From positions 44,926,562-44,990,561 of the forward strand of contig CM036191.1 of the NCBI GenBank assembly GCA_020631735.1: DNA of 64,000 nt. The letters run 5' to 3'. This document shows, piece by piece, positions 26,101 to 35,299 of the stretch (its first letter is position 1; each line of letters begins with the position of its first letter). The translations under genes were made by a program, and so were the position numbers. The notes under the pieces were generated by a model. It was not told where the DNA came from and searched no databases. It was given only the letters and a program-made list of their open reading frames with translations. The DNA comes from Saccharum officinarum. Its lineage: Eukaryota > Streptophyta > Magnoliopsida > Poales > Poaceae.

Positions 26101-28265
26101 AAGCCAGGAAGCAATTAATTATTTATGTTACTGCCCGAGCATGTCTTCACTATTATCCTTGGTGAGGACACACTATTGTTTTTTTGGTGGCCAAATGACT
26201 TGAGTTTCTCATTGCTCTTTCACTTTTGTGTGGATAGGTATTTTATTGTTATTGATGACATATGGGAGCAACAGTGTTGGGAAAGAATCAAACTGGGTCT
26301 CATTGAGAATAATTGTGGAAGTAGAATAATCATAACTACTCGTAAACTTGAAGTTGTCAAAGAAACTGGTGAGGTTTACAAGCTACAACCACTGTCATCT
26401 GATAACTCCAAAAGGTTATTTTATACGAGGTTATTTGGTGGTGAAGACAAATGTCCAAATAATCATCCAGATGAATTGTCTGATAGGATTCTAAAGAAGT
26501 GTGGTGGAGTTCCACTTGCAATCATCACAATGGCTAGTTTGTTGTTGGGTAAATCAAGAGAAGAATGGATTGAAGTGTGTATATCTCCTGGTTTCTGTCA
26601 AGATAAGGACGATGGGCATATGAAAAATACTATGCATATATTGTCTCTCAGTTACTACGACCTTCCTTCTCATCTGAAGACTTGTTTGTTGTATCTAAGT
26701 ATTTTTCCAGAAGACTCTCTTATTGATAAGGGTTCCTTGATATGGAAATGGATAGCTGAAGGTTTTGTTGAGAAGAAACCAGGACGTGGGTTATTTGAGG
26801 TTGGAGAGGAATACTTCCATGAGCTCATAAATAGAAGCATGATCCAGGGAGTGGATTCTGAAGTCATTGGCATCATGGATGGTTGTCGTGTTCATGATAT
26901 GGTGCTTGATTTCATCGTTTCCATGTCATGTAAGGAAAACTTTGTCAGTGTTGATGGTACATTATCACCAAGCCAGGCACGTCGGTTAGCCCTCAAAAAT
27001 AGAGAACTAGATCTCACTAGGGATAACCTGCCACAAGTGAGGTCATTTATATTCTGGGGTGTCATATTGATAAGTGGGCCTTGCATCCAAGGTTAAAACT
27101 TATCCGTGTGCTAGCATTGGAGGGTTGCACATTTGGAGAAGGATGCCACAGCCTTGAGCATATTGGAAATCTACTTCATTTGAGGTACCTTGGGATACAA
27201 GGTTCATGGATTAAAAAGCTCCCAGGAGGAATAGGGAAACTGAAGTTTCTACAAACATTGGAGTTGCAGAGTACTAATGAAGACTGCCTGGAGTTGCCGT
27301 GTAGCATTGGCATGCTCACACAGTTGGTATGCCTACGTGCTCAGGATCTCATGGCACCAGATGGGGTAATAGGGAGGTTGACTTCACTGGAGGAGCTACA
27401 GATATATGGAGGATGTCGTGGTGATGCGAGGCAGTTTGTGAAGGATTTAGGCAACCTGCGTGAACTCAGGGTGCTTAATACGAGGAATATAGATGAGAGC
27501 ATGCAGATAGATTTAGTGCAGTCTCTAGGTCATCTCAAGAAGATGCAACATCTCACACTGGGTTATTCAATTGATCTCACTAATATGGATGGCTGGGCCT
27601 GGGATGCAGCAGTACCCCCTCGAAATCTCCGAAGTTTGTTTCTTGATTATGGTATGAGGTTTCCCAAGTTGCCATCATGGATTAATTCTGCGCATCTTCG
27701 TAGCCTCTCCCACTTGGAGATACATGCGGATGATGTGGATGACCAGAGTCTCAAGGCACTGGGCGGGTTGCCAGAGCTCTGTTACCTCAACCTGGAAACA
27801 CATACAACGGCAACAATTACTGAGGCAGATGGCTGCTTCCAGCAGTTGAGATCCTTAATGTTGCCTCATTCAACGGTCGTCTTTGTAGCCAACGAAGATT
27901 CAACTCCTTCGTTTACTATCTGCTCTAAGTATGAACCAGTACCAGCCATTGGTAGAAAAAGAAAGAAAGACGACTGCAGAGTAGTACCTGCCGTTGTTGT
28001 TATGCCAAACCTCGAGGAGCTTGAGTTTAGTGTAAGTGTGAAGGAATTGATGAAGAACAACGTGGTCAGCTTTGAGGGTCTCGGGTTGGATTATCTCCCG
28101 TCGATTCGCAGAGTCGAAGTTCACTTCTGGTGTGACGGTGCCTTTAAGGAAGACGTGGAGATAGAGGAGGCTGCACTGAGGGACGCAATTCAAGTCCATC
28201 CCAACCGCCCCGCACTCCAAACTCTTCACCTTGGTATATATAAGAAGAGGTACGTACCTAGCTAG
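23124..28265 (+). CDS. CC-NBS-LRR disease-resistance protein, two apparent frameshifts
   Basis: This is a predicted intracellular immune receptor that senses pathogen effectors. Exon 1 (23124-23946) starts MELVTGAMGSL and encodes an Rx-type N-terminal coiled coil (about residues 5-130). The P-loop GVGGLGKTT is at 23717-23743. A 2291-bp GT-AG intron (23947-26237) follows. Exon 2 has kinase-2 (FIVIDDIW), RNBS-B (GSRIIITTR), GLPL (CGGVPLAI), RNBS-D (CLLYLSIFPED) and an MHD-type motif (VHDMV), then leucine-rich repeats to the stop at 28265. Length near 950 residues is usual for the family. The frame slips by one base near 23622 and again in a G run at 27055-27059; either could be real decay or assembly error next to the gap. 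The stop may lie after a further small intron near 28250. It resembles the RGA5/Pik-2-like group; no integrated extra domain is seen. Confidence 0.85.
23966..24657 (-). mobile_element. 5'-truncated LINE insertion in the NBS-LRR intron
   Basis: A 21-bp direct repeat beginning CCAATGATTTTG flanks the insert at 23966-23986 and 24637-24657, a typical LINE target duplication. The left side begins with a T-rich tail, so the element lies on the minus strand. The minus strand encodes parts of an RNase H-like (RVT_3) domain in two frames (24509-24120 and 24450-24265), with motifs such as INVDASYN, GAVIRDAAGG and EAFALRN. Only this C-terminal piece is present, as expected for 5' truncation. Confidence 0.8.
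24740..25570. mobile_element. Probable degenerate CACTA-like remnant in the intron
   Basis: Repeated cores such as GTATCACT, CACTGTCGG and CAGTGATAG occur at 24940-25070, and a related CACTGCCGG / CAGCAGTGATC at 25500-25545. Between them is an AT-rich core with CAATTTTGTAGTTGGCAACTTTT-like modules (cut here) like those inside the CACTA at 36095. The ends cannot be fixed. The superfamily is inferred from architecture. Confidence 0.35.
25809..26064. mobile_element. Stowaway-like MITE in the NBS-LRR intron
   Basis: It begins CTCCCTCTTTTC and ends GAATAGAGGTAG, flanked by TA on both sides (25807-25808 and 26065-26066). The 256-bp interior is AT-rich and non-coding. It lies about 170 bp before the 3' splice site of the intron. 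Confidence 0.75.
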
Positions 28266-28755
28266 TACTTACATGCATGTATTCGTTCGTGGATTCAACA
28301 ATGAGCTCCTCCCTCCCCTGTTCTTGTTTTAACAAAGAAATCCAATTACAGACGATTGAGGACGACGAAGAGACCGCGGTGCTAGCTAGAGCTAGCTGCT
28401 AGCTTGCTCTTGGATGGTACGTTCCAATGATCTCTCCCACGGCACAGTCTTCGATTTTGTCAATTGCATTTTCTGCATCGTCTCGTACCACATCGACACA
28501 TATCCGTTGAGCGTTGATTCAATGCTGCAACATGCAGATTTAAGAGTATTCATCTTGAGTACCTTTTGCTCTCTCGCAGATTCCGAGATCAGAGTTGCTG
28601 ATGCAAGAAGATTGCTGCTGTAACTGTCCAATGCATCCTCTTCGATTGATGATTGTCAAGGTTTCAATCTACTGCTGCTTCAAACATGTAAATATCTGCT
28701 CATGCTGAGCTGCTGCTTGTAGTTTTTCCTGTATTATTTCCTCACTTTAAATGTA
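28266..28755. other. 3' flank of the NBS-LRR gene
   Basis: This is probably the 3' untranslated region and downstream sequence. A candidate 3' splice site (TTACAG at about 28350) could add a short basic tail to the protein. Open frames here are short and unrecognised. The region continues at 34076 on the far side of the copia insertion. Confidence 0.4.
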
Positions 28756-28760
28756 TCGTG

Positions 28761-29181
28761 TGTCAGCCGGACTCTCTCCGGCGTGCTCTCAAACTCACGG
28801 TAGAGCTCAAGAACAGAAGAACACAAGAATATTTTTGGTGCCAAGCACAAACTGTGTCTCAGCGTTTTTTATATTAAGTGCTCCTACTTATACACAATGA
28901 GCTCCTAAACTGCAGGAAAGAAAAAACGGCCGAGCTAGCCTCGGTCACGCCATGCGCGCCATGCTTGCCATGACCCGCGGTGTGCGCGCCATCCCACGCA
29001 CTAAGCCACGACTCGCAATGAGCGGCAGGCAACGCCACGACGCGAACTAAACGCACGCCGTGGCCCTGGATACAAGGACGCGCCCAGGAGGTTCTCAACA
29101 ACCAAGCCGGGCTCAACTCTAACAGACTGAAAAGAGAAAAACAAAACGGAACTGAACTTCAGGATTACAATGACGCTTACA
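28761..29181 (-). repeat. Copia 3' LTR
   Basis: On the plus strand it starts TGTCAGCCGGAC and ends GACGCTTACA, so both ends follow the TG...CA rule. The polypurine tract (plus-strand TTTCACCCCCT at 29182-29192) abuts its inner end and overlaps the stop codon of the polyprotein. Confidence 0.95.
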
Positions 29182-29190
29182 TTTCACCCC

Positions 29191-32100
29191 CTAATCCTGA
29201 CGTTCTTTGCTGATCTTGACGACGCCGAGCTTCTCACGGAGCTCACAGAACCGATCTCTGGCCAGCGGCTTCGTCAGTATGTCAGCAATCTGCTCCTCAG
29301 TGCGGACGTGTTCAATGTCCAGTTTCCCGTCTCCAACACACTCCCGAATAAAATGAAATCTCACATCTATATGTTTACTGCGTTCATGGAAAACGGGATT
29401 CTTACTGAGGGCAATAGCCGATTGGCTATCCATCTTGAGGATGAAGGCTGTGCGCTCCTCGCTCTTCAGCTCGGCAAGTAGCTGCGACAGCCAGACGCCT
29501 TGGCAGGCCGCCGTTGTCCCTGCTATATACTCAGCTTCGCAGGAAGACAAGGCGACGACCTTTTGCTTCTGTGACTGCCAAGTCACTGGACAGGAGCCGT
29601 AGAAGAACAAGACGCCTGTGGTGCTCTTCCTTGTATCAACATCGCCGCCCATGTCGGCATCGCTGTAACCCAACAGCTTCAGCTCCTGGCCACCGTGCTT
29701 GTAGTGGCAGCCATAATCAAGTGTCCCTGCAATGTACCGCAGGATACGCTTCACCGCGTTGAGGTGATCGACAGTGGGATGCTCCATGAAGCGACTGACG
29801 TAGCCGACGGCAAAGGAAATGTCCGGCCTTGTGTGCACCAAGTACCGTAGGCAGCCTACAAGGCCCCTGTACTCAGTCGCATCCACTGGTGCCACTGTAC
29901 TCGCCTTTGACAGCTTCAGGCGATGCTCCATCGGAGTGTGGCACGGATTGCAGCTCTCCATGCCGGCGCGTTCCAGGATCTTGCGCGCATAAGCTGACTG
30001 CAGCAGCTTGATCCCATTGCACCCCTGCTGCACCTCAATTCCCAGGTAAAAACAGAGCAAGCCAAGATCACTCATTTTAAACCTGGAGGACATCTGCTGC
30101 TTGAACTTGGCGATCTCGTCGGCATCGTTCCCGGTGATGATGAGGTCATCGACATATACCCCCACCAATAACCGGGATGCTCCCTTGCCGCGGGCGTACA
30201 CAGCGTGCTCCGACGTGCTGTGGCTGAAACCGAGCGCCACCAACGTCTCGTGGAGTTTGGCGTTCCACGCGCGCGGTGCTTGACGGAGACCGTAGAGCGC
30301 CTTGTCCAGGCGCAGTACCTTGTTCTCGTGCCCGACGACGGTGAAGCCGGGAGGTTGCTTGACGTAGACCTCTTCGACCAGCTCCCCGTTCAGGAACGCG
30401 GACTTTACGTCCATATGGTGCACCGGCCACCCCTCCTGGGCAGCTAGTGCAAGGAGCAGCCGGACAGACTCGATGCGTGCGACCGGTGCAAAGACCTCCT
30501 CGAAGTCCACCCCGGGCTGCTGCACATAGCCCTTCGCCACAAGACGGGCTTTGTGTTTGACGACATCGCCGGCAGCATCCTTTTTCACCTTGTACACCCA
30601 CTTCAAGCCTATGGGACGATGTCCAGGCGGAAGGGGCACAAGGCGCCAGGTCTTGTTGCTCTCAATGGAGTCCATCTCCTCCATCATCGCTCGGCGCCAG
30701 CACGCGTGCTTCTCAGCCTCTACAAAGGAGGCAGGCTCCTCCTCCAGCTGCAGATGGAGCTCTGCAGCTATCTGACGCATGGCGAAGCCCGGTGGAGTGG
30801 CCGCCCCGATAACGTTGTCGACGGTGCGGTACCTCGGCTCAACGTCGTCGGCGTCGGCGTCCAGATGATCCTCTGCATCCGGGGGAGGTGAGACGAACTC
30901 CGGTGTCGCTAGCGGGGACTCTGGTGGTGTAGGCGTACTTGGAGCTGGTACAGCCGGCGACTGTACTGGAGTGCCCCCAGCTGGTGTACCAGGGCCTGGG
31001 GACGGTGACGCGCTGCGTGGAGCCGGGTCGAGGGTGTACTGAACAGCCTCCTGCTCCGGAACATGATGCTCGAAGGCGAAGTCTGCAGCACTGCTCATGT
31101 CCTCGCCTTCCCAGGTCCACGCCGCGGGCTCGTTGAAGACTGCATCCCTGGACACCACAGCACGCCGTGATGCAGGGTTATAGAAACGCCACGCCTTGGC
31201 GCCCGGCTCGTAGCCGATGAAAACGACCGGCGTCCCGCGGTCGTCAAGCTTCTTCAGGTTCGGCTTCGTCTCCTTGATGAACGCGACGCAGCCGAAAGTG
31301 CGGAAGTGGTGGACGTCGGGCATGCGACCGTGCCAGGCCTCATACGGCGTCATGCCGTTGACGGCCTTGGTGGGCGCCCGATTGAGGATGTACACAGCAG
31401 TGGCGACCGCCTCTCCCCAGAACATCGCCGGCATGCCACGGGCCTTTAGCAGACTCCGGGCCATGGCGATGACCGTCTGATTCCTCCGCTCGACCACGCC
31501 ATTCTGCTGGGGCGTGTACGGCGCGGTGTGTTGGCGTTCGACGCCATGGTCGGCGCAGTAGGACTCGAACTCGACGGAGGTAAACTCCCCGCCGTTGTCG
31601 GTCCGGAGGACGCGCAGACGGCGTCCCGTCTCCACCTCGACGCGCGCCTGGAACTTCTTGACCGCGGCGAGCGTGTCACTCTTCGCAGCGAGCAACGCCA
31701 CCCACATATACCTGCTCCGGTCATCCACCAACAGTAAAAAGTACAGCTTACCACCCGGGGTTGCCGGCGTGATAGGGCCGCACAGGTCACCGTGGACCAA
31801 GTCGATCAGCCCCTCCGCCCGCCGTTTCGCCTGCGACGGGAACGGGCTCCGCTTGAGCTTGGTGGCGACGTAGTCGGTGCAGAGTTGATGAACGTGCTCG
31901 ACGTGCGGTAGGCCGTGCACCATGCCCCGCTGCTCCAGCTTGCGGAGGGCGTCGAAGTGCAAATGCCCGTACCGCTCATGCCACAGCCAGGCGCTATCAG
32001 TGGCGCGCGCAGCCAGGCAGAGCGGCCGGGCGATCTTGACACGCAGCAGGTAGAGGCGGTTCGCCGTGCGCTTCACTCGAACGATCAGCCGCTCCTTCTC

Positions 32101-33618
32101 ATCGCGAATCCGTAGGACCCCGTGCTTGGTGTGGACGTCACAGCCGCCCTCGTCGAGTTGACCGAGGCTGACGATGTTGGTGGTGAGCCTCGGGATGAAG
32201 TACACCCCCGTCAGCGGGAGATGCTCCCCGGTTTTCCCTTCGAACAGGACGGTGCCGGAGCCTTCAATAGCGACCTCCGACCCGTCGCCAAACTTGACGA
32301 AGCCGCGGACCGCCGTGTCGATGTCGATGAAGGCGTTGCGGCAACCTGACATGTGGTTTGTAGCACCACTGTCGAGGTACCAAAGGGTGTCGTCGCGGTC
32401 GGAGTCGCCATCGAGCTGGGCGAAGACCTTGCCCTCCACGATCCGAAGAGGGCGACGCAGGGGCGACGGATTGGTGGTGGCGGCGTGCGGTGGAGACGAC
32501 GAGTTGGAGACGAGAGTGGCGTGGGCCATCAGCAGGCTGGCCTCCCCGGGGTCATCATCCTCTGCCTGCGCGATATGGGCCTCGGCCTTGGGCTTGCTGC
32601 GACAATCTTTGGCCCAGTGGCCATACTTACCGCAGCGCTTGCACTGGTCGCGGTTCGTGGCCCTGCCGGAGTTGGGCTCGGCCTGCTTGCCCTCGCGCGT
32701 GGCAGAGCCGCTGTTGTCGCTCTTGGCGCGCCCGCGGCCTTGACCGCGTCCGCCGCGCTTCTTGCCGCCAGAGCTGGCGCCGGTGCTGCGCCCGGAGCTA
32801 TCGCCTTGATCACGGCGGGCTTTGCGGCGCGCCTCCCAGTCCTCCTCAGTGAGGAGAAGACGCCCCATGGCGTCCGTAACCGCTTTCGGCTTGGCGCGGT
32901 CCTCGAATACGCGAAGTCGACCGATGACGTCCTCGATCGAGATGGCGTTGAGGTCGCAGAACATTTCGATGGAGACGGCGGCCTGGCTCAGCTTCTCCGG
33001 CACCACCTGCAGCAACTTCTTCACTACCTCGGGTTCGGTGATGTTGTCGCCGAGGGTGCGCAGGTTGGTGGCGAGTGTGGTGATCCGGACACCGAAGTCG
33101 TTGACGGTTTCGCCTTCTTTGAAGGAGAGGTTGCCGAAGTCGCGACGGAGCTGCTGCGCGCTGGCGTCGCGTGCGCGCTCGTCGCCGATCCGCAAGATCT
33201 TGACGGTGTCCCATGCCTCCTTCACAGTTCGGTGGACGGCGAGTGCGTTCCAGAGCTCGGCCGGCACCGAGCGCAGGAGACCCGCCATGGCCAGTCGATC
33301 GTCGTGGTAGTCGTCCTCATCGGGATCGTCGTCGATGCCGTCGGCGACGACGTCCCAGACACGGAGCGTCTGGAAATTAACCTCCATGACCAAAGCCCAC
33401 TCGGGGTAATTGGTCCGCGTGAGCATCGGCCACGAGATGTTCGCGGACGGGCGCTCAACAATGCGCTCTATGACGCGTGACCCGGCGTCCCGGGGGCGAG
33501 AGCGGCGACTGTGGGAGCGGCCACGGCGACGACGTGGTGGCGAACGCGACGGAGCTTCCTTCTTCCCGCCAGAGCCATGGTCCTCCTGCAGCTTCTGCTT
33601 GGACGGCGAGTCGGACAT
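29191..33618 (-). CDS. Ty1/copia gag-pol polyprotein
   Basis: One open frame of 1475 codons from the ATG at 33618 (MSDSPSKQ); the frame is open ten codons further up through the primer-binding site. Numbering from 33648: gag region (about 70-250), CCHC zinc knuckle (Cys336, Cys339, His344, Cys349), aspartic protease DSGA (426), integrase zinc region (His557, His562, Cys590), integrase catalytic Asp621, Asp684 and Glu720 (spacing as D,D-35-E), reverse transcriptase with YVDD (1165-1168), and RNase H to the end. It makes the capsid and enzymes that copy and insert the element. The fourth integrase zinc ligand, expected as Cys593, is Tyr (codon at 31870-31872), which may impair integrase. There are no stops or frameshifts. 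Confidence 0.95.
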   Translation of the reverse strand: MSDSPSKQKLQEDHGSGGKKEAPSRSPPRRRRGRSHSRRSRPRDAGSRVIERIVERPSANISWPMLTRTNYPEWALVMEVNFQTLRVWDVVADGIDDDPDEDDYHDDRLAMAGLLRSVPAELWNALAVHRTVKEAWDTVKILRIGDERARDASAQQLRRDFGNLSFKEGETVNDFGVRITTLATNLRTLGDNITEPEVVKKLLQVVPEKLSQAAVSIEMFCDLNAISIEDVIGRLRVFEDRAKPKAVTDAMGRLLLTEEDWEARRKARRDQGDSSGRSTGASSGGKKRGGRGQGRGRAKSDNSGSATREGKQAEPNSGRATNRDQCKRCGKYGHWAKDCRSKPKAEAHIAQAEDDDPGEASLLMAHATLVSNSSSPPHAATTNPSPLRRPLRIVEGKVFAQLDGDSDRDDTLWYLDSGATNHMSGCRNAFIDIDTAVRGFVKFGDGSEVAIEGSGTVLFEGKTGEHLPLTGVYFIPRLTTNIVSLGQLDEGGCDVHTKHGVLRIRDEKERLIVRVKRTANRLYLLRVKIARPLCLAARATDSAWLWHERYGHLHFDALRKLEQRGMVHGLPHVEHVHQLCTDYVATKLKRSPFPSQAKRRAEGLIDLVHGDLCGPITPATPGGKLYFLLLVDDRSRYMWVALLAAKSDTLAAVKKFQARVEVETGRRLRVLRTDNGGEFTSVEFESYCADHGVERQHTAPYTPQQNGVVERRNQTVIAMARSLLKARGMPAMFWGEAVATAVYILNRAPTKAVNGMTPYEAWHGRMPDVHHFRTFGCVAFIKETKPNLKKLDDRGTPVVFIGYEPGAKAWRFYNPASRRAVVSRDAVFNEPAAWTWEGEDMSSAADFAFEHHVPEQEAVQYTLDPAPRSASPSPGPGTPAGGTPVQSPAVPAPSTPTPPESPLATPEFVSPPPDAEDHLDADADDVEPRYRTVDNVIGAATPPGFAMRQIAAELHLQLEEEPASFVEAEKHACWRRAMMEEMDSIESNKTWRLVPLPPGHRPIGLKWVYKVKKDAAGDVVKHKARLVAKGYVQQPGVDFEEVFAPVARIESVRLLLALAAQEGWPVHHMDVKSAFLNGELVEEVYVKQPPGFTVVGHENKVLRLDKALYGLRQAPRAWNAKLHETLVALGFSHSTSEHAVYARGKGASRLLVGVYVDDLIITGNDADEIAKFKQQMSSRFKMSDLGLLCFYLGIEVQQGCNGIKLLQSAYARKILERAGMESCNPCHTPMEHRLKLSKASTVAPVDATEYRGLVGCLRYLVHTRPDISFAVGYVSRFMEHPTVDHLNAVKRILRYIAGTLDYGCHYKHGGQELKLLGYSDADMGGDVDTRKSTTGVLFFYGSCPVTWQSQKQKVVALSSCEAEYIAGTTAACQGVWLSQLLAELKSEERTAFILKMDSQSAIALSKNPVFHERSKHIDVRFHFIRECVGDGKLDIEHVRTEEQIADILTKPLARDRFCELREKLGVVKISKERQD

Positions 33619-33635
33619 GGCGACGGCGTACTTCG

Positions 33636-33648
33636 GCTCCGATGCCAA
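33636..33648 (-). promoter_or_regulatory. Copia primer-binding site
   Basis: The minus-strand sequence next to the 5' LTR reads TTGGCATCGGAGC, matching the initiator tRNA-Met type site TGGTATCAGAGC at 10 of 12 positions. It overlaps the upstream extension of the gag-pol frame. Confidence 0.7.
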
Positions 33649-33649
33649 A

Positions 33650-34070
33650 TGTCAGCCGGACTCTCTCCGGCGTGCTCTCAAACTCACGGTAGAGCTCAAG
33701 AACAGAAGAACACAAGAATATTTTTGGTGCCAAGCACAAACTGTGTCTCAGCGTTTTTTATATTAAGTGCTCCTACTTATACACAATGAGCTCCTAAACT
33801 GCAGGAAAGAAAAAACGGCCGAGCTAGCCTCGGTCACGCCATGCGCGCCATGCTTGCCATGACCCGCGGTGTGCGCGCCATCCCACGCACTAAGCCACGA
33901 CTCGCAATGAGCGGCAGGCAACGCCACGACGCGAACTAAACGCACGCCGTGGCCCTGGATACAAGGACGCGCCCAGGAGGTTCTCAACAACCAAGCCGGG
34001 CTCAACTCTAACAGACTGAAAAGAGAAAAACAAAACGGAACTGAACTTCAGGATTACAATGACGCTTACA
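33650..34070 (-). repeat. Copia 5' LTR
   Basis: No difference from the 3' LTR by eye. On the minus strand a GTGTATAAGTAG segment (near 33770-33785) is a plausible TATA box, so the element's own promoter fires towards the NBS-LRR gene. Confidence 0.9.
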
Positions 34071-34277
34071 TCGTGCACTAGGTGCAAGTAAATCTGGGAC
34101 ATAAATTATGTTGTGCTAAACTGAAGGAGGCACATGTGCTGTCGCCGTCGATTTTATTTATTTGTTATTATTCTCGCCAAAGCTTCTGTCGCTAGCTAGC
34201 TGTTACCACAGCCAAAGAGTGGACACAGCATTCTTTCTTTCTTTCTTTTGGCGGAATCAGCAGGGAAGTCCCATACC
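34071..34277. other. Short flank between copia and LINE
   Basis: No gene is seen. It begins with the second TCGTG target duplication of the copia element and contains a TTTC microsatellite (about 34231-34250). Confidence 0.5.
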
Positions 34278-35299
34278 TTTTTTTTTTTTGCTTTTTCATT
34301 AAATGAAAGAATAATATGTACAAAAAAAGGAAAAAAGGTGCAAAATACAAGGCACCTTGAATTGTCTCTTCCATTGATTGATGTTAATTTGCCCATTGTC
34401 AAAGATAACTCCAGTTCTTGTAGTCCAAATTACCGAGCAGGCGGTAATTACAATTTCTCTGAAGATGCTATTGTCAAAGTCTTGTCTTGCTTGTAATATC
34501 ATATCTAAAGCACTGATATTCAGGTTCCAGGTAATTGGAATGGTAGCCCAGCAGTCTCTACAGAAAGGGCATTCAAAGAACAAGTGAAAACTAGATTCTT
34601 CACAGTCCAGGTTGCACAACACACAGTTATAGTCATCCAAAATCATATTTTTTCCTTTTCATCAGATCTCTGGTATTCAATCTATCTCTGAGGAGAAGCC
34701 AGAAAAAGAAATTGTGTGTGCCTAGGTTACTTGAGGCCCAAAGCCATTTGAATAAAGTGGATGCCGCAGTGGTACCAATCAACTTACTATTGGCCTTTTT
34801 ACTGCTATATCTTGGAGATCCCCAGGTGTAGGTCCACTGGTCATTAGCATTTTCATCCCACTGCTTAGATTCAATGATAGTATGAATTTCTTCGAGTTGG
34901 GCTGCAGCCCGTTTAGAAAGTGGCAATCTGAAAAGTCTGTCCTCTTCATGATCTAGGAAGAAGGTGATGGAGCACTTGGGCTTTCTGGCATAGGAGAATA
35001 CATGAGGGAATCTGTCTTTTAGAGCTATCCCATCCCACAGGTCTGAAAAGAATATGATTGAATTCCCCCTGTTAGGGTGACAAACAGCCAATTCCTGGTA
35101 TTTACTAAACAATTTTAGAATATCCTTCCACCAGAATGATCCAATTGGGCTTCTAGCATGCGGAGGGGTTTGACTGTTGGAGTAGAGTTTATTCCAAGTG
35201 AGACTGACCCATGGTATGTTTGCATTATTGACAAATTTGTCTAGAAATTTCATCAGAGTGCATTATTTTGACTTTGAATGTCAATTATTCCTAGGCCAC
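34278..35299 (-). pseudogene. L1-type LINE, 3' part of ORF2
   Basis: The plus-strand T run at 34278-34289 is the poly(A) tail of a minus-strand LINE. Reading leftwards from 35299, the frame begins GLGIIDIQ, a segment that follows the reverse transcriptase core in plant LINEs. It continues through a region with WKDILKL and WGSPRYSS, a zinc-finger-like C-terminal domain (CVLCNLDCEESSFHLFFEC at 34299-34646) and an end at about 34300. The reverse transcriptase core is missing. The 5' part is at 46034-47453, on the other side of the gypsy insertion. Confidence 0.8.

Larger units (their letters stand above)
28761..34070 (-). mobile_element. Full-length young Ty1/copia retrotransposon
   Basis: Two 421-bp LTRs (28761-29181 and 33650-34070) show no difference by eye. 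The element is flanked by the 5-bp target duplication TCGTG (28756-28760 and 34071-34075). Between the LTRs are a primer-binding site, one uninterrupted gag-pol frame and a polypurine tract. Identical LTRs imply a recent insertion. It sits just downstream of the NBS-LRR gene, in antisense orientation to it. Confidence 0.95.

Noticed and set aside
29514..33789. Many plus-strand frames, up to 375 codons, opposite the copia polyprotein
   Set aside because: GC-rich antisense shadows of the gag-pol gene; no domain or conserved start.
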